NCBI GenBank assembly: GCA_019455065.1
Contig: JACFNC010000003.1
Span: 1 to 64,000, forward strand
Direction: 5' to 3'
Length of the DNA stretch: 64,000 nt
Source: Rhodospirillales bacterium
GTDB lineage: Bacteria > Pseudomonadota > Alphaproteobacteria > Rhodospirillales > Magnetospirillaceae
Shown here: positions 28,768 through 37,285 of the stretch, in pieces
Layout of the letters: the number at the start of each line of letters is the position of its first letter
Position numbering within the stretch: position 1 is the stretch's first letter
The notes under the pieces: generated by a model
What the model was told of the DNA's origin: nothing
The model's input: only the letters and a program-made list of their open reading frames with translations
The model's database searches: none
Position numbers and translations under genes: made by a program

Positions 28768-29745
28768 TTACAGAGCCTCTAACGAGCGTACTAACATATT
28801 GATATCCGGTGGTATGGGGCTTTCGTAGCTATGCCAAATGTTCGTTCGAGGGTGCATAAACCCTATCGAAAAGGCATGAAGCGCTTGGCGAGGAAAGGCG
28901 CATATGCGATCACGAAGGTCCGGGCGAACTGCACGCTTCCTGCTCAGGGTTACGCGGCCGTATAACGGGTCGCCGATCAAGGGATGGCCTGCCGCAGCCA
29001 GATGGACACGTATCTGATGCGTTCTTCCAGTGGCTAACCGGCATTCGAGCAGCGCGGCTACATCGCGGAAGGCGCGTCGGACGACATATCTCGTCAAAGC
29101 GGGCTTTCCACCCTGGGATACGACGGCCATCTTCTTCCGGTTTACCGGGCTGCGCCCAATGTTGCCCTCAATCGATCCGGTCGGCGGCATCGGCACGCCC
29201 CACGTCACGGCGACATATCCCCTTTCCACTCTCCTGGTGGCGAATTGCTGTGACAAAGACCGGTGACTCACATCGTTCTTGGCGGCAACGATCAGGCCGC
29301 TGGTATCCTTATCGAGACGGTGCACGATTCCTGGGCGTTTGACTCCCCCAATTCCGGAGAGGCTTCCACCGCAATGGGCGAGTAAGGCATTAACCAAAGT
29401 GGTGTCCGGGCTTCCTGGCGCGGGATGCACAACCATTCCAGCAGGCTTCTCCACCACGATGAGATCCTCGTCCTCGTAAACAACGTCGAGGGCAATGGGT
29501 TGCGGCGCCGGCGTCGCCGGGGTCGCAGGAGGAACCTCGAATGCGAAGACCTGGCCTGCGCGGACCTTGAAGGCCGGATCGCGGACGGGTATGCCTTGCG
29601 TGCTAACCTGGCCGCTCTCGATCATGCTTTTGAGCCGAGTGCGCGACCATTCGGGAAGGGCTGCGGCCAGCCATTTGTCCAGTCGAGTTCCCGCTTGTTC
29701 CCCGGCGACTGAGGCCGTATGAAGAGAGGCGTTGAAACCGTCCAT
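28768..29745 (-). CDS. rluD: RluA/RluD family 23S rRNA pseudouridine synthase
   Basis: 325 residues from ATG 29745 with a GAGGGCAAGGGG site. An N-terminal S4 RNA-binding domain (GTRLDKWLAAALPEWSRTRL) precedes the catalytic domain: VVYEDEDLIVVEKPAGMVVH, then the active site GIVHRLDKDTSGLIVAAKN, and the late motif LATGRTHQIRVHLAAAGHPL. It isomerises uridines in 23S helix 69 if truly RluD; other members of the family cannot be excluded. It runs in the same direction as rpoH, about 120 bp upstream. Confidence 0.9.
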   Translation of the reverse strand: MDGFNASLHTASVAGEQAGTRLDKWLAAALPEWSRTRLKSMIESGQVSTQGIPVRDPAFKVRAGQVFAFEVPPATPATPAPQPIALDVVYEDEDLIVVEKPAGMVVHPAPGSPDTTLVNALLAHCGGSLSGIGGVKRPGIVHRLDKDTSGLIVAAKNDVSHRSLSQQFATRRVERGYVAVTWGVPMPPTGSIEGNIGRSPVNRKKMAVVSQGGKPALTRYVVRRAFRDVAALLECRLATGRTHQIRVHLAAAGHPLIGDPLYGRVTLSRKRAVRPDLRDRICAFPRQALHAFSIGFMHPRTNIWHSYESPIPPDINMLVRSLEAL

Positions 29746-29790
29746 GCCCCTTGCCCTCACGTGATACCTGATCCAAACAGACCCGAAACG

Positions 29791-30120
29791 ATGCGCGCGC
29801 TCAAGGCCCTCGTGATATTCATGGGGGTGTTAATCATTCTCGGGCTCGTTGTGCTCGGTTATGGCCTTTATATCAAGGCTAAGAAGGTTACCAGCGAGGC
29901 GCCACCCACCCTTGCGGCAGCCCCGGACCGCCCAGTCACTGGGGAATTCGGAGACGTTCAGTTGAAGATGCCACCCGGGGCGACGGTAGAGCAAATGGAG
30001 GCCGTCGCAGGCAGGCTGGTGGTTCGGTTGGCGGGTAATGGCAGTGATCGCATCATTATAATCGATCCGCTGACGGGCAGGGTGACCGGCACGATCGCCC
30101 TCGTACCCACGGCACCGTGA
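29791..30120 (+). CDS. Small single-span membrane protein, DUF6476-like
   Basis: 109 residues from ATG 29791 (the longer frame up to 29719 overlaps the rluD start). One N-terminal membrane helix (VIFMGVLIILGLVVLGYGLY) is followed by a periplasmic domain with VQLKMPPGATVEQMEAVAGR and DRIIIIDPLTGRVTGTI. This matches a short alphaproteobacterial family of unknown function. Its stop overlaps the next GTG (30117-30120), so it is coupled to the protease gene. Confidence 0.75.
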   Translation: MRALKALVIFMGVLIILGLVVLGYGLYIKAKKVTSEAPPTLAAAPDRPVTGEFGDVQLKMPPGATVEQMEAVAGRLVVRLAGNGSDRIIIIDPLTGRVTGTIALVPTAP

Positions 30121-30551
30121 TACTGTTCGCACCAAGTCATCTTCGTGAGATTCTAGAGGCGGCCGAGGCCGCTTATCCGGAAGAAAGTTGTGGCTTGCTC
30201 ATTGGGCGAGGCAAGCGGATTCTGCGCGTTAGTAGGGTTGTGGCATCGGCCAACCTGCGGACGGGTAGCGGCAATCGGTTCGAGGTCGATCCGGCATTGC
30301 GCTTCCGCCTGATGCGCGACCTCGAGGGGACGTCAGATCGGATAATCGGGCACTTTCATTCGCATCCCGACCATCCGGCCGAACCGTCGCGATACGACGA
30401 GGATATGGCCTTCGAACCCGAGCTCGTTTGGGTAATAACCGCCGTCGACCGGGGACGCGCGCTACACACCGCGGCTCATCAATTCAACGCGACCAAGCGC
30501 CGGTTCCGACCCGTGTCGATGCGCGTGGCGGCCCCTGCGAAAAATGCTTGA
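30117..30551 (+). CDS. M67-family JAMM metallopeptidase
   Basis: 144 residues. The JAMM/MPN+ site is complete: Glu in YPEESCGLLIG, then GHFHSHPDHPAEPSRYD, with two His, Ser and Asp as zinc and catalytic ligands. Prokaryotic members cleave C-terminal extensions of ubiquitin-like or sulfur-carrier proteins, or act on cysteine-bearing carriers. No partner carrier gene is nearby, so the substrate is unknown. Starts at a GTG that overlaps the upstream gene. Confidence 0.88.
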   Translation: MILFAPSHLREILEAAEAAYPEESCGLLIGRGKRILRVSRVVASANLRTGSGNRFEVDPALRFRLMRDLEGTSDRIIGHFHSHPDHPAEPSRYDEDMAFEPELVWVITAVDRGRALHTAAHQFNATKRRFRPVSMRVAAPAKNA

Positions 30552-30595
30552 ATGCGAGCCGACCATTCTGTATTTACTGCCCTCTCTCGCCTCAA

Positions 30596-30671
30596 GTCCC
30601 CTTCGTCTAGAGGCCTAGGACACCGCCCTCTCACGGCGGCAACAGGGGTTCGAATCCCCTAGGGGACGCCA
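30596..30671 (+). tRNA. tRNA-Glu, anticodon CTC
   Basis: Acceptor stem GTCCCCT (30596-30602) pairs with AGGGGAC (30661-30667). The anticodon stem CCGCC/GGCGG encloses the loop CTCTCAC (anticodon CTC). The T arm reads CAGGGGTTCGAATCCCCT. The CCA end is encoded. Length 76 nt. Confidence 0.97.
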
Positions 30672-30727
30672 AATCGCTTTTCGAAGTTCGAGGACGGCTG
30701 CAAACCGCCGTGTCGGAAGGTCGTGAA

Positions 30728-30802
30728 TTATCGTAATCCCAAAAAACTCAAGACGACCAACACGATGACGATTAGCCCGACGATATAGATAATGTTGTTC
30801 AT
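30728..30802 (-). CDS. 24-residue single-span membrane peptide
   Basis: A complete short frame (ATG at 30802, TAA at 30728) encodes a nearly pure hydrophobic helix: IIYIVGLIVIVLVVLSFLGL within 24 residues, ending in Arg. It is too short for usual gene callers. The composition and the final LGLR resemble mini membrane proteins of alphaproteobacteria that I have seen annotated as hypothetical. The ribosome site is weak (GCGAG at about -13). It lies between tRNA-Glu and the 30885 gene. Confidence 0.55.
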   Translation of the reverse strand: MNNIIYIVGLIVIVLVVLSFLGLR

Positions 30803-30884
30803 GCTGTGTAGCTCGCTTGTTTCCGTGGATTTGAAACAGTCGGCGAGCCAAAAAGGTCCCGCGATTCGGGAGCACCCGAGTACC

Positions 30885-31517
30885 TCACGCGGCCGAGGGG
30901 AGGGGTACGCGATAGTTTTCGAAAAAGTTGGATGCGTGTGTCTTGAAGCTGGTCATGGCCTCGATAACCGAGCTGGGCAGCGTTTCTACACCGGATAAGA
31001 CCTTGAGCGGCTCCCCGTCGTGGCGGTTATGGGCGTGCAAGATACCCAAGATAAGCGAATAGTAGGTTGCAAATGCGGCCCAATCCTGCTCACGGGCCGC
31101 CAAGGCGAGCCCCGCCACGTCGCTACGGAAGGCACCCACCACATGGGCCTCGTCCGAGTATTCACACGCGACCCGGTTTGCATAGTACTCCGACGACATG
31201 TTGTGTGCGACATGCCAGTGATGCGGCATTGCTTGGGATAAGTGACTTCTCGTCTCATTCCGCCGCACCGCAATGTCTGACACATGCGCGAGCTCGTGCG
31301 CGATCGTGAAGGGATCACAGGAGGAGAGTGACATCGTCATTTCCCAGCGATCGCTGTCCGCGGCCAGCTTTGGGCACACCCTGCCATTGTATCCGGGCAA
31401 ATGCGCCTTCTCGACGCGGCGAAGTTCGCCCAACACGTAGGCGTCTTCGTCAAGCCGCAGAATCAATTCGCGGATGAGCCGTTCTTCGTGATCGTGAAAG
31501 CCGACGTATTCGACCAT
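30885..31517 (-). CDS. HExxH-containing putative metallohydrolase
   Basis: 210 residues. A zinc site is visible: FTIAHELAHVSDIAV (HELAH, about residue 74) and, some 35 residues on, SSEYYANRVACEY, whose Glu could be the third ligand, much as in ImmA/IrrE-like gluzincins. No signal peptide or membrane span. The rest shows no helix-turn-helix domain. Substrate unknown; no antitoxin-like or repressor partner is next to it. The start is preceded by CCTAGGG. Confidence 0.65.
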   Translation of the reverse strand: MVEYVGFHDHEERLIRELILRLDEDAYVLGELRRVEKAHLPGYNGRVCPKLAADSDRWEMTMSLSSCDPFTIAHELAHVSDIAVRRNETRSHLSQAMPHHWHVAHNMSSEYYANRVACEYSDEAHVVGAFRSDVAGLALAAREQDWAAFATYYSLILGILHAHNRHDGEPLKVLSGVETLPSSVIEAMTSFKTHASNFFENYRVPLPSAA

Positions 31518-31730
31518 GCCCTAGGTGGGATCCTCTGAATGAGCCTGTGGAGGTATGGTCGAATGATCCGGCGATCCTTGTCATTACCGATTAGGAGGTA
31601 GCGCCCGTCCGGAACCCAGATAAGGGTTTCGAGCGCCGGGCTGTCGGGGGGAGGCCTCAGCCCCGAAAGAAGAATGGACGTCGGCGCGGATGGATCCGAG
31701 GTTGCCGCAGCGGCCACAGTGTCGGGACGA

Positions 31731-33389
31731 CTATTCGGCCGCGACGGGAACTTTCTCCTCGCTTTGGGCAACCTGCTGCCCGGTGATGTTCGGCAACGGG
31801 AAGGAAATGGTAACCCGTGTGCCTGGGTCTAAATGCGAGAACACGACTTTTCCATCCAGTTGTCCGGCGAGCGCGCGAAGCAAGTGTATGCCTATGCTAG
31901 GAGCCCGGCTTTTCAGAACGGTCGCCGGGATGCCTACGCCGTCGTCTGTGATGGACACTTCACAGGTACTCCCGCGGGCAGCAAGATCCACTTCTATTCG
32001 GCCACCATCCTTGGGAAACGCATGTTTGAGCGCGTTGGTCATTGCCTCATTGACGGCCAACGCCAGCGGGACTGCCGTATCCAATCCGACCTTGATCTTC
32101 TGGGATTTGACATCGATCGTGATGGATCGTTGATCCGCATAATGAGCGCTGATCAAATAGTCAGCAAGTGTGCGCAGATACAGTGCGACATCGACCGCCG
32201 CAGCTTCTTGCTGCAGGTAGAGAGTTTGATGCACCAATCCCATAGAATGAATGCGGTCGATCGTTTCCTGGATAAGAATAACCGCATCAGAATCCTTAAT
32301 TTTCAGCCGTTGCATCGTCAAGAAGCTTGATATTATTTGAAGGTTATTCTTGATGCGATGGTGCAGCTCCTGGAAAAGAACATCGTTATCTTCAAGAGCG
32401 CGGGCGAGCTGGTTTGCTTTTTCCCGTTGCTGACTCAGCGCCTTCGCCTCTCGTGACAGGCTGCGGAACGCATAAGCGGCAAGAATCAGAAAAATGAGGG
32501 AGGCGGCGCCGCCGTATAGGGAGTTCCTTATCGTTCGCTTCATCCATTCCGAAAAGACGGATTCCTTCGCTGCTGCCGTCAGCACGACGAGCGGCGCCCC
32601 TCTCATCTTGCGATAAGCGACCATCCGTTCCACGCCGTCGATGGGAGAGGGGCCGCCAATCAGTCCTGTCGGCGACTCCTTCAAGAATTTTGTGAATAAT
32701 TGGGCACGCGCAAGCGTTTTTTCGGGTTCGTCGGGGTTGGGTAACGGCCAGCGCATAACAAGCGCCCCGTCGTCCCTGACTATCGTGAAGGCAGTGGCGC
32801 CACGCGGCGCCAGTTGCCTATAGAAATCGGCAAAGTAATCAATTTTTATCGATGATTGGACCACACCCCGGAAGTTGCCGGCGGCGTCGTTGATTGGTCG
32901 GCTCATGACGAAATAATAGCCGCCATACTCGCGACCTTTCATGAGCGGGCTGAGGAGCAAAGGTTGGCCCGTGTCCTTGAGAGTCTTAAAAAAATCGCGA
33001 TCGGAAACGTCTGTGTACGCGCCGGGAGAATTCGACGTCGTCAACACGAGTTTGCCAAATTCATCAAAAATCCAAATGGAATGACAGTCCTCGGTATCTT
33101 GATGGATTTGGATCAGGGCCCGTTGATCGGATTCTGACCCGCGAAGTTCGGACAATGGGCGATCGCCAACGAGGCTAATAACCCGCTTTAACTGAATCAT
33201 GTTCGTATTGAGGACCACGCGCGTGTGCTCTTCGAGGAGCAGAGTCAGTTCCCTCAGGTCTCGTCGCGCGCGCTGTTCGCTGTCCTCGTAATCCGCTTTC
33301 GTAAGCAGCAAGAATGCCGCGATCAGGCCACTGAACATCAGGCCGACCAGCAGGATAAGCAGAGCCTGCGGATTCGAGATCGCTTTCAT
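31731..33389 (-). CDS. Membrane sensor histidine kinase, HWE/HisKA_2 type
   Basis: 552 residues from the ATG at 33389; the open frame goes on to 34379 but that part lies opposite the TPR gene. Membrane helix near 8-29 (ALLILLVGLMFSGLIAAFLL), a periplasmic Cache-type sensor (about 30-290, with FDEFGKLVLTTSNSPG and PLMKGREYGGYYFVMSRPIN), a second helix (SLYGGAASLIFLILAAYAFR), then the phospho-acceptor ELHHRIKNNLQIISSFL and an HATPase domain (LALAVNEAMTNALKHAF, SITDDGVGIP). No response regulator is adjacent. Such kinases often feed general-stress regulators. Confidence 0.88.
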   Translation of the reverse strand: MKAISNPQALLILLVGLMFSGLIAAFLLLTKADYEDSEQRARRDLRELTLLLEEHTRVVLNTNMIQLKRVISLVGDRPLSELRGSESDQRALIQIHQDTEDCHSIWIFDEFGKLVLTTSNSPGAYTDVSDRDFFKTLKDTGQPLLLSPLMKGREYGGYYFVMSRPINDAAGNFRGVVQSSIKIDYFADFYRQLAPRGATAFTIVRDDGALVMRWPLPNPDEPEKTLARAQLFTKFLKESPTGLIGGPSPIDGVERMVAYRKMRGAPLVVLTAAAKESVFSEWMKRTIRNSLYGGAASLIFLILAAYAFRSLSREAKALSQQREKANQLARALEDNDVLFQELHHRIKNNLQIISSFLTMQRLKIKDSDAVILIQETIDRIHSMGLVHQTLYLQQEAAAVDVALYLRTLADYLISAHYADQRSITIDVKSQKIKVGLDTAVPLALAVNEAMTNALKHAFPKDGGRIEVDLAARGSTCEVSITDDGVGIPATVLKSRAPSIGIHLLRALAGQLDGKVVFSHLDPGTRVTISFPLPNITGQQVAQSEEKVPVAAE

Positions 33390-33497
33390 AATCTGCCGCC
33401 GAACAGCAAAAAAATGGATATTACGCAGACTTGTTGGCGTAGTCCACCATAGCCCATTGGAAAATTTGCTTAACCTTAAGGGAGCTTTCATAAGTTG

Positions 33498-34007
33498 ATG
33501 CCATCTTGTCTTGCTATGGCGCAAGTGATACCCCTTCGCCCGCCTTCGGAAGACTGGCTCGTGCGGGGAGCCGCCGCGGAATTGGAGGGCCGCCAGAGCG
33601 AAGCCATGTTGGCGTTCGAGCAGGCGGTAGCTGCCGATCCAGGAAACGTGCGTGCATGGTATCGCTTGGCGGAAGCGCGTGCGCGCTTGGGAATGTCCGA
33701 TGCCGCCGAAGACGCCTATCATCGGGTGCTCGAACTCGCGCAGGACCACCTCCCCACCTGGCTGGGTCTCGGTCGCCTCTATGGGCGGAGTGGAAGGACC
33801 AAGCAGCAGTGTTTCGCGCTCCTTTGGCTGCTCATGCTCGCCCCTGACCACGTAGAGGCCCGGAAGGAGTTGGCGTTGGCGCTGGAAGCCAGGGGCGAGG
33901 GTTGGCAGGCAAAGCGCCAATGGCTGAAGCTGCTGTCGCAGCAACCCGATGGCGCGGAAGCCGATCTCGCACGCCGTCGCTTGAGCGAAATTCGGGAGAT
34001 CGGATAG
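33498..34007 (+). CDS. TPR protein
   Basis: About 169 residues from ATG 33498 (33516 possible). Three or more tetratricopeptide units are visible: AAAELEGRQSEAMLAFEQAV, AWYRLAEARARLGMSDAAED, and TWLGLGRLYGRSGRTKQQCF. No signal peptide. It converges on the 4Fe-4S gene with a 5-bp gap and diverges from the sensor kinase. It may serve protein assembly, but no partner is evident. Confidence 0.75.
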   Translation: MPSCLAMAQVIPLRPPSEDWLVRGAAAELEGRQSEAMLAFEQAVAADPGNVRAWYRLAEARARLGMSDAAEDAYHRVLELAQDHLPTWLGLGRLYGRSGRTKQQCFALLWLLMLAPDHVEARKELALALEARGEGWQAKRQWLKLLSQQPDGAEADLARRRLSEIREIG

Positions 34008-34012
34008 TCGCT

Positions 34013-36031
34013 TTAATGGGTTGATTTGGGCGGTACGCCCCTGTCCCGCTCTAGAAGGTAATCGTCGGTGGTGCGGGGTATCGTTCGCGGGCGGCCGCCC
34101 ATTGGTGTGGCCTCGTCCTCGAATTGCGTCGCCACGCGGCAGTCCGGGCACATGCGAAGTAATTCGACGCGTCCATTCGCGGCGTACATTGGGTGCGCCG
34201 ACAGCGCGCTGACCATTTTCGTGATCGAAGACGCGGTACCGAAAGCTCGGCCGCAGCGCGAGCAGTGGAAGGGCCGGTCCTCGCGTAGCAACCGCTTTTC
34301 CCTCGCGGCTGCAGTGAAGTTGATGCGCGCTCCAAGTGCGATCGCGTTTTCCGGACAGGTGCTTCTGCACAGACCGCATTGTATGCAGAGGCTTTCCGTA
34401 AACAGCAGTTGCGGGGAATCGGGATTATCGCTGAGGGCCTGCGTAGGACAGGCGCCCACGCATGAGAGGCACAGCGTACAATTGTCGTCGACGGCCACCG
34501 TTCCGAAGGGCGATCCGGCTGTTAGCGGAAGATGATCGACGGGGTTCGGCGCGATGGAATGCAAATGTCCGAGGGCGAGCGGAACGACCGCGCGTTTGCC
34601 ACCAACGACGTCGAACTCGGCCGCGTTCGCAATCGCGGCGGGGGGCGGTTGGTAGAGCCTCTCTTCCAAGACACTCGGATCCTCGATCTCGTCCAGCACA
34701 CAACGGCCAGCGCCGAAACCTAATCCCTCGGCCACCGATTCCGCGATCGCAACTGCCCGTTCTGTGCCGGTCACTGTGCCCCCGCGCGCCCGCCTGACGA
34801 CTATTCGTACCTGCGCCGCTCCCAACGCCATGGCCGAGAGCAGTAACTCCAGGCCCACCGACGACACTTCGTTCACGGCGAAGGGCAGGACATGCGCCGG
34901 CAACCCACGGCCATGCCGGGCCATCACATTGATGGCATCCGCGCCTGTATTGAGATCATGGACGAGCAGGACGGGGGATTGGCCGCCTGCCTCGCGATAG
35001 GTGAGCAGCAACGTCCGCAATCTGCGCAGGACGTTATCCCCCGTCGGCACGTCGTAGCTGATGGCCGAGGTTGGACACACACTCGCGCAGTCGCCATGCC
35101 CCATGCACACGAAAGGATCTACCGACACGTAATCGCCCGCGGGGGTGATTGCCCCGCTAGGGCAAACGTCGAGGCAACGGGTGCAACCGACCTTGCCGCT
35201 ACGCGAATGGGCACAAAGCGTGGCGTTGACCCGGACGTATCGTGGCTTTTCGAACTCGCCGACCATCTCGGCTGCATCGAATAGGACGCTTTGGATTTGG
35301 TGGGGGGCGTTCGGGGCGGCGCGGAAATAGCCGTCTCTGTCGGCAGGAAAAAGCCGGGCTTTTCCTGATAAATCAATGACTAAGTCACAAGCCACCACCT
35401 GGCCATCCTGGCCTGGAGGAAACGTGAAACTCGCACGCGACGAAGGTGTCGGCGAGGCAAAGCCGTCGAAGGTCAATTCGAACTTGCCGAGATAGCCACG
35501 CGCGGCGCGCAGTCTGCCGCCGTAGATTTGAAACCTCGACTGCGCTGGAGGCGCAACATCGCCATAGTTGTCGGACACTGCAATGACGGTGAGCTTCGGG
35601 GCTAGCTGGCGAGCGCATTCCAGTACTGTTTCGCCAGGACCATAGACGACCGCGGTACCGGCCGACTTCAATGTAATGGACGGTGTAGGCGGCAGGTCGA
35701 GGGCGGCTTCCGCTAGCAATGCGGCGATCTTGGCCTGTGCCGCCGGCCCTTCCACAGACCAGCCGGCACGTTCGCGAATGTTGACGTAGGTGATCGAACA
35801 GTTGGTCGCCGAGGCTGCGCGTTCCTCAAACCGTGGTGCCTCCTGGGTGCAGGCGACCAACAGGGGACGCCCGGAGGTCAGGGAATGGGCGAATACGTCC
35901 AATTGTCGCTGGCAGAGTTGCGTGTTCACGACTGGTGTTTCGTCGCCGAACACGTCGGCCAACTGCTGCGCATCGATGCGCATCGTTCCTTCGCAGTTGC
36001 AGACGAGCACGTCCTTCGATCCCACTCGCAT
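34013..36031 (-). CDS. Multi-[4Fe-4S] protein of the formate dehydrogenase cluster
   Basis: 672 residues from ATG 36031 (MRVGSKDVLVCNCEG); upstream frame overlaps the divergent gene. Ferredoxin-type Cys clusters occur near 270-320 (CTRCLDVCPSGAI, CMGHGDCASVCPTSAI) and near 500-560 (CTLCLSCVGACPTQAL, CIQCGLCRSTCPENAI), then a possible zinc knuckle (CSRCGRAF, CPDC). The architecture of two ferredoxin pairs around a Rossmann-like middle resembles proteins encoded beside alphaproteobacterial fdh genes. Likely an electron-transfer or assembly factor. It is divergent to DUF3305, about 100 bp between starts. Confidence 0.75.
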   Translation of the reverse strand: MRVGSKDVLVCNCEGTMRIDAQQLADVFGDETPVVNTQLCQRQLDVFAHSLTSGRPLLVACTQEAPRFEERAASATNCSITYVNIRERAGWSVEGPAAQAKIAALLAEAALDLPPTPSITLKSAGTAVVYGPGETVLECARQLAPKLTVIAVSDNYGDVAPPAQSRFQIYGGRLRAARGYLGKFELTFDGFASPTPSSRASFTFPPGQDGQVVACDLVIDLSGKARLFPADRDGYFRAAPNAPHQIQSVLFDAAEMVGEFEKPRYVRVNATLCAHSRSGKVGCTRCLDVCPSGAITPAGDYVSVDPFVCMGHGDCASVCPTSAISYDVPTGDNVLRRLRTLLLTYREAGGQSPVLLVHDLNTGADAINVMARHGRGLPAHVLPFAVNEVSSVGLELLLSAMALGAAQVRIVVRRARGGTVTGTERAVAIAESVAEGLGFGAGRCVLDEIEDPSVLEERLYQPPPAAIANAAEFDVVGGKRAVVPLALGHLHSIAPNPVDHLPLTAGSPFGTVAVDDNCTLCLSCVGACPTQALSDNPDSPQLLFTESLCIQCGLCRSTCPENAIALGARINFTAAAREKRLLREDRPFHCSRCGRAFGTASSITKMVSALSAHPMYAANGRVELLRMCPDCRVATQFEDEATPMGGRPRTIPRTTDDYLLERDRGVPPKSTH

Positions 36032-36134
36032 TCTCGGCACCTTCCAAGCCTCTCGACAGCTAGATGGCTCCGATGGGCCCAAATGCCTAGTAGTGCAAAC
36101 ATTTCGATCCCATCTTCCGTGCAGGAGCGAGTTT

Positions 36135-36638
36135 ATGGGCGCTGAAAGTGAACCTGCTGATCGGTTGTTGCTGGGTGTTGTCCTGGAGTGCAAGGCCAGT
36201 CGGAGCCCCTGGACAGACCACATCTGGCAACCGGTCGGCATCATCGTAGGCGGGTTGCCGCTGGCGGCCGGGACAGTGCTACGGAGCGGCGATGGTTGGC
36301 GGCATTGTTACGCCGGGGACATTGAGCTTGAGCTCTTCCGCAAGGAGACAGAGGGCTACAAGCGCAATCTCTCGAGCCGCCCGCCGGTCGTATACGTTGT
36401 GATGCGAAGCACCGACCAAGCGATGGGGATGATGCCGGTCAAGGTAACTGTCTGTCCTTACGAGGCCGAGCGTTATCTCGTCAGCGGTGATGAACTGGTG
36501 GAAGGAGTGCCCATGCCTGACCAGGTTGGGTTGTTCGTCCAGGAATTCGTTGCCCGCCATCATGTCGACGAGCCGTTCCGCAAGCGCATACAACGGCCTA
36601 AGCATGAAGGGGGAGTTGGAGGCGGCGATGTCCGATGA
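36135..36638 (+). CDS. DUF3305 protein of the fdh cluster
   Basis: 167 residues from ATG 36135. Typical DUF3305 features: LLGVVLECKASRSPWTDHIW near the start and PVVYVVMRSTDQAM in the middle, then VTVCPYEAERYLVSGDELVE. The family is found almost only next to formate dehydrogenase operons together with DUF3306. Function is undefined; an enzyme maturation role is inferred. Overlaps the next gene by 11 bp. Confidence 0.82.
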   Translation: MGAESEPADRLLLGVVLECKASRSPWTDHIWQPVGIIVGGLPLAAGTVLRSGDGWRHCYAGDIELELFRKETEGYKRNLSSRPPVVYVVMRSTDQAMGMMPVKVTVCPYEAERYLVSGDELVEGVPMPDQVGLFVQEFVARHHVDEPFRKRIQRPKHEGGVGGGDVR

Positions 36639-37125
36639 GAAAAGGACGTTTCTTGCTCGGTGGTCGCGACGAAAGCTCGATGGTCGGGCAGGGGTAAGGC
36701 TGCCCGAAGAGCAAAGAGGCGAACCGGCTGATTCCCACACCCAGCCGGATGCTCCCGCGCCCGTGCCTGATTATGTGGAACCCCAGAAACGGCCGACCCT
36801 ATTCGATCTTCCTGATATTGACAGCCTCGGCCCGCATTCCGACTTCGCAGGTTTCCTTCGCCCTGAGGTGCCGGCCGCCCTTCAGCAACTCGCGCTACGC
36901 AAGCTTTGGCGCAGCGACCCCGTATTGGCAAATCTCGACGGGCTGAACGATTACGATTGCGATTTTTCACAAAAGCAACTGGGAGAGATCGTGCGGACGG
37001 CCTACCGGGTGGGAAAGGGGCTGATCAAGGCAGACGAGGGAGAGGCCGAAACGGCTGAGCCATTGGAGCTGAAGCCGCCGTCAGACAACGAGGGCGACGG
37101 CGATTCCGGCGGTTCGAACACCTAG
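36628..37125 (+). CDS. DUF3306 protein of the fdh cluster
   Basis: 165 residues from ATG 36628, within the end of DUF3305. N-terminal DEKRTFLARWSRRKLDGRAG, a disordered Pro/Glu linker, and a core (DIDSLGPHSDFAGFLRPEVP, then LRKLWRSDPVLANLDGLNDY) that defines DUF3306. The C-terminus is acidic. Soluble, no cofactor motif. Coupled to DUF3305. Confidence 0.82.
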   Translation: MSDEKRTFLARWSRRKLDGRAGVRLPEEQRGEPADSHTQPDAPAPVPDYVEPQKRPTLFDLPDIDSLGPHSDFAGFLRPEVPAALQQLALRKLWRSDPVLANLDGLNDYDCDFSQKQLGEIVRTAYRVGKGLIKADEGEAETAEPLELKPPSDNEGDGDSGGSNT

Positions 37126-37253
37126 TACATCTGTTATCCGAAGTACCCCTTTTGGTGGAATCGACCAGGGTTGATTAGCCTGGAGACAACCCAATGTCAG
37201 GAGAAGCGCCGCTCATCCAGCGGACGCGGCCTCGGTTTCCTAGATAGATAATG

Positions 37254-37272
37254 CGCCACGCCTAACGTGGCG
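37254..37272 (+). promoter_or_regulatory. Small inverted repeat just before the TorD-like gene
   Basis: CGCCACG (37254-37260), loop CCTAA, CGTGGCG (37266-37272): 7-bp stem ending next to the GGGAGG ribosome site (37275-37280). It could modulate translation or bind a regulator. The 160-bp gap 37126-37285 otherwise shows only a doubtful 17-codon frame at 37194. Confidence 0.35.
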
Positions 37273-37285
37273 GCGGGAGGATGAA

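Noticed and set aside
31463-31771. 102-codon minus-strand frame between the sensor kinase and the HExxH gene
   Set aside because: Overlaps both neighbours; the segment LETLIWVPDGRYLLIGN looks faintly protein-like, but no start, family or complete domain can be supported. The 213-bp gap 31518-31730 is left unassigned.
37194-37247. 17-codon frame before the TorD-like gene
   Set aside because: Has a start and stop, but no hydrophobic or conserved pattern and only a poor ribosome site; likely chance.
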